A stretch of 64,000 nt of DNA from SKPS01 sp964469215 (GTDB lineage: Bacteria > Bacteroidota > Bacteroidia > Bacteroidales > SKPS01). The notes below the pieces were generated by a model, which was given only the letters and a program-made list of their open reading frames with translations, did no database searches and was not told the DNA's origin. The stretch is taken from assembly GCA_964469215.1 (NCBI GenBank), contig CAYXYB010000004.1:1-64000 (forward strand), in the 5' to 3' direction. Of the stretch, positions 36,295 through 45,367 are shown piece by piece; the first letter of the stretch is position 1, and every line of letters begins with the position of its first letter. A program made the position numbers and the translations under genes.

Positions 36295-37335
36295 TTAAGG
36301 CTTTCCCCAATCTTTAGCTATACTTCCAAATTCTCCGGAAATGAGTTTCCCGGCCTCCTTTTTAAGATCTTCCGCTCTGGTTTCATCCCCCTTTTTTTTT
36401 GCATCATCGGCCAGCAGTCTAAGGCCAACTCCACGGTAATATCCGTATGATCCTTCGACAGCTTCCATATATATATTGACCCATGGGATGGGATCACCAA
36501 TTTTATATTTGTTTATAAAACGGTACATCCGACTAATAATTTCCGGATTTGCAGGATCGAGTTCCATGTATTTAACAAACAAATTCATAACAGTATCCAC
36601 ATAGGATGAATCGTCTTTGATAAGGCGTGAGGTGGGGCCGATCAATTCTTTTATCAGCCGGGGATTATCTGGATCTGTCAACCTGATCTCCTGTAACCTG
36701 GCCAACAGATCAAATGGATGCTTTTTATCAGCCATATCTACGTGTGCAACCGCTCCGTGAACCGGATACAACTTATCCAGTGTGTCGAGATGGGCAAGTG
36801 CCAGTTTTCTGTCGCCTCCCATGAGCCAGCCAAATCGGGAATATTCAACAAGAGCAAAGCGGTATTCCGGGTTTTCAGGATCAAGAAGCACCGCTTTTTT
36901 CTCAAGCTTCGCTGCTTTTCCAGACCTGTATGTTATTAAAGGCCATTCCCAGGGAGTATAAAAGGCTGTAAGCGCAAGCACTGCATAATTCCCTCCAGCC
37001 CAGTAATAATAACGTGCATTCCAGGGATCAAGCCTGATAGCTTTCCTAAAGCATCGCTTGCTCTTACGGATCCGTGGTGACATCTTGGTGTACAAATGGA
37101 TGAATTTGTTGCAATCATTGGTTAAATTCCATTGTATAATCCGACCTTTTTCAAACCAGAACCTGGCTGAATCGGGATAGATCCGCAAGGCTGAATCAAG
37201 AAGCTGCATTGCTCGATTCGCATCCCCGTTCATACGCAATTCATAAGCCTGTAATGCGATGTCCTGATGCTGGCAGTAAATCGGGTAAAGCGGCATCAGA
37301 ATAATTCCTGTAAGGATAACAACGAATTTTTTCAT
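36295..37335 (-). CDS. exported TPR-repeat protein
   Basis: A 346-aa protein with a signal peptide (residues 1-21) and tetratricopeptide-like repeats. Visible units are AYELRMNGDANRAMQLLDSALRIYPDS, CFRKAIRLDPWNARYYYWAGGNY, LEKKAVLLDPENPEYRFALVEYS and MELDPANPEIISRMYRFINKY. A Trp/Tyr-rich insertion (AFYTPWEWPLITYRSG) sits between repeats. It is probably a periplasmic scaffold or assembly factor, but no specific role can be read. It stands alone just outside the island's right edge and is read in the same direction. There is no T9SS domain. Confidence 0.8.
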   Translation of the reverse strand: MKKFVVILTGIILMPLYPIYCQHQDIALQAYELRMNGDANRAMQLLDSALRIYPDSARFWFEKGRIIQWNLTNDCNKFIHLYTKMSPRIRKSKRCFRKAIRLDPWNARYYYWAGGNYAVLALTAFYTPWEWPLITYRSGKAAKLEKKAVLLDPENPEYRFALVEYSRFGWLMGGDRKLALAHLDTLDKLYPVHGAVAHVDMADKKHPFDLLARLQEIRLTDPDNPRLIKELIGPTSRLIKDDSSYVDTVMNLFVKYMELDPANPEIISRMYRFINKYKIGDPIPWVNIYMEAVEGSYGYYRGVGLRLLADDAKKKGDETRAEDLKKEAGKLISGEFGSIAKDWGKP

Positions 37336-37897
37336 GATATAAGAATTTTGGTTATGAGTTATGAATTATGAGTTATGGATTATTATTATTAATCATGAAT
37401 TACAAGTTGTAAGTCAAGAAAATAAGAAGACAAGAATAATGAAGAAGGAGATCTAGGGGAAAACAGGACTGTAAAGGTACGTCATTTTAACCCCTTTTTA
37501 ACATACAGACATCAACATTTCAGAATTGATTTTAATACTGTTTCATGTCATAAAAAGCAGGATACTATAATGCAGAAAAGATTGATTTAACGTATAATCA
37601 ATCAGCGAAAATCAGTCACATCTGTGTCACCTGGGTTCTATTGAAAATAATTTGTTACCGCCAGGATCAATCATATTAATTTAAGGTCAATCCCTAATCA
37701 CAAGTTATGTGAACAGGGTTATGGTGCACAGATTCCAAACTAATTCTTGTTCAGAAAATGTATGTTAAAACTGGCGCCCACTTTTTTGAGGGTATGCTGT
37801 GGGTGTGATATTATTATCACAAAAACCATAAAGAGTATAGCACTTATGAGTTATTTATTGATTTCAGATTCTGCAGGCAGTTGCTGTGTTAATTTTT
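37336..37897. other. intergenic region, no gene seen
   Basis: AT-rich, with short imperfect repeats of TTATGAGTTATGAATTATGA type at 37355-37385. A phrase at about 37609-37643 (AATCAGCGAAAATCAGTCAC, then TCTGTGTCACCTG) resembles dispersed intergenic repeats in Bacteroidota. No credible coding frame, RNA gene or terminator was found. Confidence 0.5.
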
Positions 37898-38419
37898 TTA
37901 TTCCATGAAAGCAGGATGTTGCGAAAGATCTTTCAATACTTTGGCGGGAACACCTCCGACAAGAGACCGTGGTGGAACATCCCTGGTAACGACAGATCCT
38001 GTTGCAATCACAGATTCGTCTCCGATGGTGACACCGGGGGCAATGACTACATTGGGCATAATCCATACACCATTACCTATCCTGGTTTGCATCACCTGGC
38101 GCGGATATATTTTCTTCAATCTGGTGTTTGACGGTATATTAGCATGCGCTGTTATGGTTGTCCTGTCCCCTATCGATGTATAATCACCAATGTAAATCTG
38201 GTCAGTAAATACCCTGTCGAACATCACCTCATGCCCTATGTAAACACCCTTGCCAATATTCACGCCACGCCAGCGATGTATAACCGTTCTCCAACTTTTA
38301 ATAAAGCAAAAGAAAGCCACCTTGTCAAGAGCAAACCGCCACACAAACCTGAATCCATACCTTATACGTCCCAATGGCGAGTTCATACCATAAAAATCCA
38401 ATACTTCATTTGCCGGCAT
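37898..38419 (-). CDS. hexapeptide-repeat acetyltransferase
   Basis: A 173-aa left-handed beta-helix acyltransferase, probably O- or N-acetylating a sugar. Hexapeptide rungs run through IGKGVYIGHEVMFDRVF, IYIGDYTSIGDRTTI and VWIMPNVVIAPGVTIGDESVIATGSVVTRDVPP. The family-typical end is LVGGVPAKVLKDL. It is the last gene of a three-gene operon, with a start that overlaps the end of the deacetylase gene by 14 nt. Together they suggest trimming and acetylating a cell-surface polysaccharide. Substrate not determinable. Confidence 0.9.
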   Translation of the reverse strand: MPANEVLDFYGMNSPLGRIRYGFRFVWRFALDKVAFFCFIKSWRTVIHRWRGVNIGKGVYIGHEVMFDRVFTDQIYIGDYTSIGDRTTITAHANIPSNTRLKKIYPRQVMQTRIGNGVWIMPNVVIAPGVTIGDESVIATGSVVTRDVPPRSLVGGVPAKVLKDLSQHPAFME

Positions 38420-39338
38420 GTTTGATTTTTATTAGTTCATAATACTGTGAGCAAGATACAAAATGAAAGCCTTTCTGACTAAAAAAACGGAGTTCTCTTT
38501 CTAAAAGGGGTAATGCTTTTTCTCCCAGATTCCTGATTTTCAGCCTGTGACGTAGCAGATCGCCAAAGTAATAAGAGAACCAGTTGTTACCCCTTCTTTC
38601 TATATTATCAAATTCCCTCTCTTCATCAATAAATTCGTTCGGATGAGTAAGAAACACAAAAGGGCGGTCATTGAGTTTTGTTTCAATATGCAGAAGGTTT
38701 CTGCTTAACCTGTTCAAAGCCGGAGACAAACGCATAAATGTTCCTATGTATGGAACCCCCATGGCTGTAATAGGTATCTCCAGAAGATCACTCCCACCCT
38801 TCCTGAAAATGTTGTTCTCCTCTGTGAAATATGGTTTTCGGGGTGTGATAAGCCATCTCATCTTTTTTGCGGCACCAAACGACATAAACATGTCGAGCCT
38901 CTGAGATGATACTGAGCTGTCGATCAGATAACCTGTATCCAGAAGAGCTTCTGCGATGCCCTTGTTCACCCTGGCTGCCGGAGCTCGGAATGAAATTATT
39001 TTGTGGCCTGCTATATCCTCTATAATCTTTTTTGATTTTGTTAGATGTTCCCTCTGTTCATCGGGGTTCAAAACATCGAATGCTCTGTCTACCTCATGAG
39101 TATGACCATGCGAACCAACCTCGTGACCAGCATCAAACGCCATTTCCACTACCTTTGGACACAGTTCCGCTATCCGGCCTGTGAAGAAAAAAGTTGCCTT
39201 TACACCATATTTAGAGTAGAGGTCAAGCAGTCGTGGCATCCCCTGATCCAACACATACCCTGCAATTCTATCGTCCAACCGGTGGTTTAAAATCGAGGTT
39301 GTTTCAACATCGTTTGTTATCATGCAGTATTTCGACAT
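38406..39338 (-). CDS. polysaccharide deacetylase (NodB-type)
   Basis: A 310-aa deacetylase. Motif 1 appears as MITNDVE (Asp10). Motif 2 is GHEVGSHGHTHE with metal ligands His77 and His81. Motif 3 is ISFRAPAARVN. An ETTS insert follows Asp10, and the usual second Asp of 'TFDD' is Val, as in the cell-wall/exopolysaccharide 'DVE' subgroup. No signal peptide, so the enzyme is cytosolic, which fits action on a lipid-linked or nucleotide-linked precursor. One base separates it from the upstream deacetylase-like gene (39340), and it overlaps the acetyltransferase gene downstream. Confidence 0.9.
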   Translation of the reverse strand: MSKYCMITNDVETTSILNHRLDDRIAGYVLDQGMPRLLDLYSKYGVKATFFFTGRIAELCPKVVEMAFDAGHEVGSHGHTHEVDRAFDVLNPDEQREHLTKSKKIIEDIAGHKIISFRAPAARVNKGIAEALLDTGYLIDSSVSSQRLDMFMSFGAAKKMRWLITPRKPYFTEENNIFRKGGSDLLEIPITAMGVPYIGTFMRLSPALNRLSRNLLHIETKLNDRPFVFLTHPNEFIDEEREFDNIERRGNNWFSYYFGDLLRHRLKIRNLGEKALPLLERELRFFSQKGFHFVSCSQYYELIKIKHAGK

Positions 39339-39339
39339 G

Positions 39340-40140
39340 CTATCTGCTACGGAGTTTTGTTACTATGAAAAACAATTTCCTCAGAAAAGGCAACCTTAAA
39401 CTGAAGATCTTAAGCCTGTTCCTTAAATACTCCCTTAACTCAAGCCATCGCCATTCTGCAAGGTTGTCAGTCCATAAAGTATGGCACTGGATAACTGACA
39501 CATCCGGATATCTTCCTGTTTTGATTAGGTTTATCAGCTCTTTGGTTTTTCTGAAACGGAGATTGAAATGGTCAGGCACTTTATCTCTTACACTATATTT
39601 CATTCCATCCCAACGCCTTGCTGTGTCGGAAACATAGAATACCTTTGAGTAATCGACAGAAAGATATGGTTCACCTGTAAGCATAAAATCTTCCAGTGAT
39701 TGCTTCTTCCATATTGCCTTATTATCATACTTTGAGAAAGAACTGCCATGCTGGCAAACAGTTGCAACCGGGTAAAACTGCCTGAAATACTCCAGATTCT
39801 TTCTGAACGATGACAAAGCTGCTTCAATGTTTCCATTTGCTAACGATAAATCTTCATAATGATATCCTACCTCATGGCCCATCTCTGCTATTTTACGGAT
39901 TATGTCCGGGTGATTGCTGATTCTTACAATGCGAAAATAGTATGTAGCAGAGATATTCATCGAATGTTCAATTTCGGCCATTTTTAATGCATTCCGGGGC
40001 CTTTCATCAACATCATGCCTCAGAACGATAACCTTCTGTTTTGGTTCTCTGATAAAATTCGAGAAGGTCTGTATGGTGTATCCGGCATCAAGCACAGACT
40101 TGAGAAAAATCCTGTATGTTTTTATCGTGAAGTCTCTCAT
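39340..40140 (-). CDS. polysaccharide deacetylase-like protein
   Basis: A 266-aa protein of the NodB-related fold. It has IVLRHDVDERPRNAL (Asp43, Asp45; the 'RHDVD' version of motif 1) and MGHEVGYHYEDL, where the usual second metal His (HxxxH) is replaced by the HYED sequence. This RHDVD/HYED subgroup is common in Bacteroidota glycan loci. It may act on a different sugar from its neighbour or use an altered metal site. I prefer the ATG at 40140 to a TTG three codons upstream. First gene of the operon; a -7 box lies at 40172-40179. Confidence 0.82.
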   Translation of the reverse strand: MRDFTIKTYRIFLKSVLDAGYTIQTFSNFIREPKQKVIVLRHDVDERPRNALKMAEIEHSMNISATYYFRIVRISNHPDIIRKIAEMGHEVGYHYEDLSLANGNIEAALSSFRKNLEYFRQFYPVATVCQHGSSFSKYDNKAIWKKQSLEDFMLTGEPYLSVDYSKVFYVSDTARRWDGMKYSVRDKVPDHFNLRFRKTKELINLIKTGRYPDVSVIQCHTLWTDNLAEWRWLELREYLRNRLKIFSLRLPFLRKLFFIVTKLRSR

Positions 40141-40171
40141 GCATCTCAAACTAAGCAGTGTTGCCTATTGA

Positions 40172-40179
40172 CAAAAATA
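40172..40179 (-). promoter_or_regulatory. -7 box of deacetylase operon
   Basis: On the minus strand TATTTTTG matches TAnnTTTG, 31 nt before the ATG at 40140. Confidence 0.45.
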
Positions 40180-40363
40180 ATGACAAATAGCATCAGAGAT
40201 AATGAGGCAGATAAAACTTTTGAACAATGTAGGCTTAATTTGTCGTCATTTTTTTGCTGAATAATCACAACACCATCTATATAGAATGCAATCAATGTAG
40301 TTGTATCTCTACCATAAGGAGGAGTAATATAGATATTGAATCATCTGATTTGTCATTATTTCC

Positions 40364-40394
40364 TTGACATTCACCTGTTTATTGTGTAACTTTG
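40364..40394 (+). promoter_or_regulatory. promoter of FISUMP gene
   Basis: TTG (40364-40366), a 20-nt spacer and TAACTTTG (40387-40394) fit the -33/-7 consensus, 26 nt before the ATG at 40421. Confidence 0.6.
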
Positions 40395-40420
40395 TATGAT
40401 CGTAACAACACTGCCATACT

Positions 40421-41743
40421 ATGAAAACACTACTCTCCTTCATGGTTATATTAGCATGTTTCCAGGTGCATTTGAAAGCCCAGACAACCATAACACTTTC
40501 TTTTTCGGGAATACAAAACGGGCTCAGTCAACCACTGGACAGCACCAAAATTGAAAACCTTACCCAGGGTGGAGACACCATGCTCCATGCTCCTGACACT
40601 GCGCTTGAGCTTACGTATATAAGTGGCATCCACAATCTGGATGTCCAAAACAATGCAGAAATATGGCTTTATCCTGCTTATTACCTGACCAGCACAGGTG
40701 TCATTCAGGTGTGGCTGTTTCTGGAAAAACAGAGCCGGGTCACCTTACGACTTTTCGACATTGCAGGAATTGAATATACTGCACTAACTGAAATGTTGCA
40801 GGTGGGGCAACATCGCATTTATGTTCATACAGGAATTAAAACCTTTCTTATCCTGTCAGCAGAATCGAATGGCCGGCGCAGCGTTTGCAAGATTACAGGG
40901 TTTGGCACTGATGACAAAGAGATGCGGCTGGAGTACGGAGGACTTATCGGAAATTACAGCACAGCGAAAATTCAGTTAAGCACCTTCCCCTGGTTTCCCG
41001 GCGACCATCTGAGATTTACCGGGTTTGCCGGCAATTATTCTGATACTATCATCGACGACCCAATTCAATCGAAAGTGTATGTTTTCGTAATACCGGGTTC
41101 CCAATGCCCTCCTACTGTTACTGATACAAACGGTAATGTTTACAATACAGTACAGATAAGCTATCAGTGCTGGCTCAGGGAAAATCTAAGGGTAAGGCAT
41201 TACAACAACGGGCTTGCAATACCCAACAACATTACAGATTATGTTTGGTCAAGCCTGACGACAGGAGCTATGAGCTGGTACAATAACGACTCTGCAACAT
41301 ATTTCAGCACCTATGGTGCCTTATATAACTGGCATGCGGTAAACAGCGGCCAACTATGTCCAACGGGTTGGCACGTCCCTTCCGATGCTGAGTTTAAGAC
41401 ACTGGAGATATCCCTTGGGATGACACAGGCTCAGGTAGATTCGTTTGGTTGGCGGGGCACCGATGAAGGGGGAAAACTGAAAGAGACAGGAACCGCTCAC
41501 TGGAATGCTCCCAATACAGGTGCAACAAATTCAGGCGGATTAACTTTGTTGCCGGGTGGATGCCGCTTTGGTTCCGGTGGCTATTACAATCACATCGGCA
41601 ACTACGGATATTTATGGTCTGCAACATCATATGATACTTCAGGTTCATGGTTTAGAGAATTCTCTAAATCCGAGCAAAGGATTAACAGAGTCTACCCAAT
41701 AAAAACCTTCGGCTTCTCTGTACGGTGCATCAAGGATACATGA
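40421..41743 (+). CDS. FISUMP-domain secreted protein
   Basis: A 440-aa exported protein with a signal peptide (residues 1-20, ending LKAQ). A beta-rich N-terminal half of about 220 residues (LRLFDIAGIEYTALTEMLQVGQHRIYV and similar) resembles the regions preceding FISUMP domains in Bacteroidota. The C-terminal FISUMP domain has DTNGNVYNTVQISYQCWLRENL, YNWHAV, CPTGWHVPSDAEFKTLE, LLPGGCRFG and FGFSVRCIKD. Function unknown. It is a paralogue-type relative of the FISUMP lipoprotein at 17386-18081 but lacks a lipobox. Divergent from the deacetylase operon and transcribed from its own well-matched promoter. Confidence 0.88.
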   Translation: MKTLLSFMVILACFQVHLKAQTTITLSFSGIQNGLSQPLDSTKIENLTQGGDTMLHAPDTALELTYISGIHNLDVQNNAEIWLYPAYYLTSTGVIQVWLFLEKQSRVTLRLFDIAGIEYTALTEMLQVGQHRIYVHTGIKTFLILSAESNGRRSVCKITGFGTDDKEMRLEYGGLIGNYSTAKIQLSTFPWFPGDHLRFTGFAGNYSDTIIDDPIQSKVYVFVIPGSQCPPTVTDTNGNVYNTVQISYQCWLRENLRVRHYNNGLAIPNNITDYVWSSLTTGAMSWYNNDSATYFSTYGALYNWHAVNSGQLCPTGWHVPSDAEFKTLEISLGMTQAQVDSFGWRGTDEGGKLKETGTAHWNAPNTGATNSGGLTLLPGGCRFGSGGYYNHIGNYGYLWSATSYDTSGSWFREFSKSEQRINRVYPIKTFGFSVRCIKDT

Positions 41744-41956
41744 AATAACATATAATACGGACCTCTGATTTTAATTTAAAGAGTGTTTAATAATCCTGTA
41801 ATCCTCAACTCCAATCTCCGGTTAAGCTGGTGAACCTCCTCTTTTTCATTGTTTGCCTTCTGAAATAATTATTAATGGCAGACGTTCAATTCTGAAAATA
41901 CCATAGGGTATTAAATATTACGCATTCAAACGATAAAAAAAACAAAAACTTTCTGA

Positions 41957-43357
41957 ATGAAGATCAACTCTATCCATCTTTCAGGATTAATTTTCTCAAT
42001 AATTCTGAACATTGCCGGCTACCAGACTGCAGCACAAATCAATGAATGCCGAACTGATCCCGAATGGATCAGGACTTACGTATCAGGTGATTTCTGCTGG
42101 GCATACGATATACAGGTAGATAATTTCGGAAACAGCTACGTTACCGGCTATTTCCAGAGATACCTGAATCTTGCTTCCGGTAAGTATATCGAACCCAAAA
42201 CAGCATGTTACTCACGTTGCCCTGATACCTGGTTCCTGATGAAGCATGAACCCAACGGAAACCTTTTATGGGTAAGATATGCAGAAGGTAATGCAAGGCC
42301 AGCGAAGATTGTGATAGATCCGAACGGTTTCATACTGGTAGCCGGAAATTTCTATGGGGGTAAGGTAGAATTCCTTTCTTCTGAAGGAATAAAACATTCC
42401 CTGACCGGTACAGAAGGTCTCAATTCCTCGTTATTCATAGCTATATACAACACACAGGGAGATTTACTGAATCTGATAGCACCACAATTTAGTTTTGAAA
42501 TTGAATTGTTTGAATTTAAGGGAGATAGAGTAGGAAATTATTATCTTGCCGGAGCCAGGTTATTCAGAACATGGGATAAATCTTACGAAGTGAAACGAAC
42601 TTTTGCCCTGATGAAATTCGACAGGGAATTCAGGTTCCAGTGGAGTATTTTTGGCGATACAATCGGACAATCACACATCAATGCGATATGCATCGATAAT
42701 AAAGGTGCTGTAATTGCCACCGGGGGGTTTAATAATGATATCAAAATCGGAAAGAACCATTTTTCAACCAGAGATTATAACGCCATCACTTTTGCTTTTA
42801 AAATCAACAAAAAGGCGGTCATTGAATGGGCTATCGACTCTCTTGGGATATACCGCATTGGAGCCGGTGCTTCAATGGATGTAAACAACAAAGGTGATGC
42901 GTTTATAGTAACTACATCCTCATATTCCAGGACATGTCTTAACAGGATTAGCAAAAAAGGAAAGCCGGAATGGTCGGTGGCCATCAACGGAAAGGCTTCA
43001 ATGTACCATGAAAGGCTGCTCCTCGATCGCCATGGTCAGATCTGGCTGGCAGGTCAGGGGTATGGAGGTGAGATTGTGTCACGGAATGGCCAGACTTCTT
43101 TCCTGTCAACAAAAGGGGGTACAGACCCCTATATGCTGCAGTTTTCTCCTGGAGGCAATCTGCTCCAGGTCTGGGTTGGTGGTGGCCAGGGAACCGATTA
43201 TCTCAAGGCTATAGCACTCCACAACGACAAGCTTCTGGCCTTTGGATGGTTTGGCGGATCTATGACCTTCGGGGATACCGCCATTAATACCCGGGAGGGT
43301 TATGTTTTCTGGCTGGGAAAGTTTAGCACCCTGCCAAATAAGAAAACTAATTTGTAA
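41957..43357 (+). CDS. secreted SBBP-like beta-propeller protein
   Basis: A 466-aa exported protein. The signal peptide covers about residues 1-27 (ending TAAQ). Repeats of about 45-60 residues have the form DxxGNSYVTGYF, DPNGFILVAGNFYGG, DNKGAVIATGGFNND, NNKGDAFIVTTSSY and DRHGQIWLAGQGYGG. These are typical SBBP/beta-propeller blades, and the GGQGTDYLKAIAL phrase closes the propeller. Many such proteins end with a T9SS domain, but this one ends in LGKFSTLPNKKTNL without one, so its final location is less clear. Function unknown. Confidence 0.8.
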   Translation: MKINSIHLSGLIFSIILNIAGYQTAAQINECRTDPEWIRTYVSGDFCWAYDIQVDNFGNSYVTGYFQRYLNLASGKYIEPKTACYSRCPDTWFLMKHEPNGNLLWVRYAEGNARPAKIVIDPNGFILVAGNFYGGKVEFLSSEGIKHSLTGTEGLNSSLFIAIYNTQGDLLNLIAPQFSFEIELFEFKGDRVGNYYLAGARLFRTWDKSYEVKRTFALMKFDREFRFQWSIFGDTIGQSHINAICIDNKGAVIATGGFNNDIKIGKNHFSTRDYNAITFAFKINKKAVIEWAIDSLGIYRIGAGASMDVNNKGDAFIVTTSSYSRTCLNRISKKGKPEWSVAINGKASMYHERLLLDRHGQIWLAGQGYGGEIVSRNGQTSFLSTKGGTDPYMLQFSPGGNLLQVWVGGGQGTDYLKAIALHNDKLLAFGWFGGSMTFGDTAINTREGYVFWLGKFSTLPNKKTNL

Positions 43358-43508
43358 ATATTGGTAGATCTGCAGCATTGCTATGCGACTCTGTTCTCCA
43401 GCTTTGCGGTTTTGCTTTGAATGTGCCAAGCACCGGTGTGGGTAAATATCTCTTGTAAAGACGCAAAGAAATTGAAGAAGAAGTCAGCGACTTTATGGTT
43501 CCGATCTT

Positions 43509-44231
43509 TCATATCCTGAAATAGACCTGTTCAAAAGGGATCCGGGTTCTGTCACCCCATACGCCCTGTTCATCGCGGATTCCGCAGGAGACGATCATAT
43601 TGATCTCTGCACCTCGTGGCAGTTTCAGGATACGTTTAACCATCCTGCCATCAAGCCCCTCCATAGCACACGTATCATACCCTTCTGAGGACATGGCCAG
43701 CATAAAGGTTTGTGCAGCCAGGCCGCAAGTCTTATGTACCACAGCTCTTACATCAGCTTCTGATACAAAGTAGGTGATGGGGCTGAATAGTCCGATTGCA
43801 TTGGACACAAGCCTTCTGAACAGTCCCAATAGCCCGAAGAAGCGGCCGTACAAAAAGGGCATCACAAAGCCATAATACGACTCAAACCGTTTGATACGTT
43901 TTGGCTGCTTCTCCAACGGACTGTTTCTGCGCACATTATCTATCTGAAGTTGCTTCATCGCCCTTGCTCTTTTCCGGAACAGATCCTGCCGTGTCACAAA
44001 AACCACCATCTGCGGGGCAGTAGAGGCTGCGGTCTGGTCAAGACATGCGCGGGAAAGTTTTTTGAGCATTTCCGGCTCGGTTACATGGTAAAACTCCCAA
44101 AGTTGCATGTTGGAACTGTTGGGGGCCAGAACAGCCAACTCCAGACAATATCGCACCCTTTCCGGGTCAATGGGGACATCTTTGTACTTCCTGATGGAAC
44201 GACGGTAATGAACAATTTCCTGAAATGTCAT
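43509..44231 (-). CDS. nitroreductase-family flavoprotein
   Basis: A 240-aa FMN-dependent oxidoreductase. The N-terminal RRSIRKYKDVPIDPE and LAVLAPNSSNMQLWEF segments are the FMN-binding signatures (RRSxRxf and aPSaxNxQPWxF). Further on are CGLAAQTFMLAMSSEGYDTCAMEG and RGAEINMIVSCG. A central insertion (RFESYYGFVMPFLYGRFFGLLGLFRRL) is longer and more hydrophobic than in small nitroreductases. Substrate unknown. Its ATG overlaps the stop of a truncated secreted-protein frame by 4 nt (ATGA), which could couple their translation. Confidence 0.88.
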   Translation of the reverse strand: MTFQEIVHYRRSIRKYKDVPIDPERVRYCLELAVLAPNSSNMQLWEFYHVTEPEMLKKLSRACLDQTAASTAPQMVVFVTRQDLFRKRARAMKQLQIDNVRRNSPLEKQPKRIKRFESYYGFVMPFLYGRFFGLLGLFRRLVSNAIGLFSPITYFVSEADVRAVVHKTCGLAAQTFMLAMSSEGYDTCAMEGLDGRMVKRILKLPRGAEINMIVSCGIRDEQGVWGDRTRIPFEQVYFRI

Positions 44232-44503
44232 ACTGTTTTCGTTGGATACATATTGTTAATCAGTAACGGATTACTTGATGACCACCCGGACTTCCCGGTA
44301 TCAATCATTGACACATACGAGGATGAAGCCAGCGGTATGCTGTCTCCGATAAATATGGTTTGATGGGCACCAGAATCAGGCTGAAGAGGTTGTGCCTGGG
44401 TGATCTGAACGGATATATAGATTTGTGAATATCCTGAATCAGCGAAACAAAAGAGGGTCAGCAACCCCGTCTGGATCAGTGAAATCAGTCTGTTCTTATT
44501 CAT
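44228..44503 (-). CDS. truncated exported PKD/SprB-like protein
   Basis: A 91-aa frame. It has a good signal peptide (MNKNRLISLIQTGLLTLFCF ... GYSQ) followed by a stretch like the first Ig/PKD module of Bacteroidota secreted proteins (PLQPDSGAHQTIFIGDSIPLA; usual form 'ADAGxDxTIxxGxSVxLGG'). The module breaks off and the frame stops inside the next gene's start (ATGA). It is either a remnant whose 3' part was lost by deletion against the nitroreductase, or a small exported protein. I favour a remnant. A further upstream ATG at 44536 would spoil the signal peptide. Confidence 0.5.
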   Translation of the reverse strand: MNKNRLISLIQTGLLTLFCFADSGYSQIYISVQITQAQPLQPDSGAHQTIFIGDSIPLASSSYVSMIDTGKSGWSSSNPLLINNMYPTKTV

Positions 44504-44536
44504 GATGCATTTTTTGAAATGATATAATCTGATCAA

Positions 44537-45009
44537 TACATGAGAGACAGCAAATATAGCGTAACATTGCGCTAGTTCAATATTTATGTTTAGGAAGTAT
44601 TGATGGTTTAAGAAGATTAGATGGTTTAGGATGTTTAGTTTAAGCTTAAATTCCTATGTGAAACTCTGTGTTACCTTATATGCCTTAATTGTTTAAATAT
44701 CTATTGGAAGTTGAACGAGTTAAGATGGGTTAGGTTCTTTAGATTTGGAAGGCGAAAGGGATGCGCGATGTTCATTGACTTTCTGATTTCCAGCGATGCC
44801 ACTACCTTAAACCTTTCCCTTTGAAACATGGGACACGATATTACCGCCTTCAAGTATCTACTCATGTCTGTGTACTTAAAGCTATTTTAAAAGCAATTTG
44901 CGTTGACCAATTTGCAAACGGGGTTTCTAACCACCACAAAGATAGCCGGCCTTTACGCGCTAATTCTGCAACAGATGGGTCAGTCTGTCATTCTCTTGCT
45001 AATAGTGTC
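44537..45009. other. intergenic region, no gene seen
   Basis: AT-rich, with phrases such as GTGAAACTCTGTGTTACCTT (44658-44677) that look like dispersed intergenic repeat debris. No supported gene. Its right end runs into the IS110 relic. Confidence 0.45.
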
Positions 45010-45302
45010 TCTCTTTAGCTCGAACTTTGCCTGGGGCAAGCAAAATAACACTATGAGGATTATGCGGTTGTTCGTATGCAAAAACATTCCAGATCAATAC
45101 ACAAATTTTTCTCGCAATGGCTATCAATGCTTTTTATTAGACTTCTTCATAGCCAGCCTGAGATATTTCTCTTTAAAATATGATCCTTTGGAGCACCAGA
45201 CTGCCCAGATAATCTGAACTAACACAGCATGTAAAAATCGATTACATTTCTTGGTTGCAGCGCTTTTGTATTTCCCGAAGCGAAGTGGCTTAATCCATTC
45301 CT
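45010..45302 (-). pseudogene. IS110-family transposase remnant (C-terminal part)
   Basis: The minus strand encodes the end of a transposase_20 (IS110) domain. It reads WIKPLRFGKYKSAATKKCNRFL, HAVLVQIIWAVWCSKGSYF, KEKYLRLAMKKSNKKH, then a stop with frameshift, then KALIAIARKICVLIWNVF. The order and spacing match IS110 transposases ('GNRFLRTVLVQ.AWAA..KGSYFREKYLRL...KKAIIAIARKIL'). The N-terminal DEDD domain is missing and a frameshift is present, so the copy is dead. Confidence 0.7.
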
Positions 45303-45345
45303 AAAGTGAACCCCCGATTAATATTAATCCCCACCAGGAAATTCC

Positions 45346-45353
45346 TATTTTTG
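45346..45353 (+). promoter_or_regulatory. -7 box of LolC/E-like gene
   Basis: TATTTTTG followed by C matches TAnnTTTG and ends 14 nt before the TTG start codon at 45368, predicting a leader of fewer than about ten bases. Confidence 0.45.
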
Positions 45354-45367
45354 CAAAAAAGAAAACT

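Noticed and set aside
44810..45009. Possible gene in the stretch left of the IS110 relic
   Set aside because: Short overlapping frames with no signal peptide, motif or promoter; treated as non-coding.
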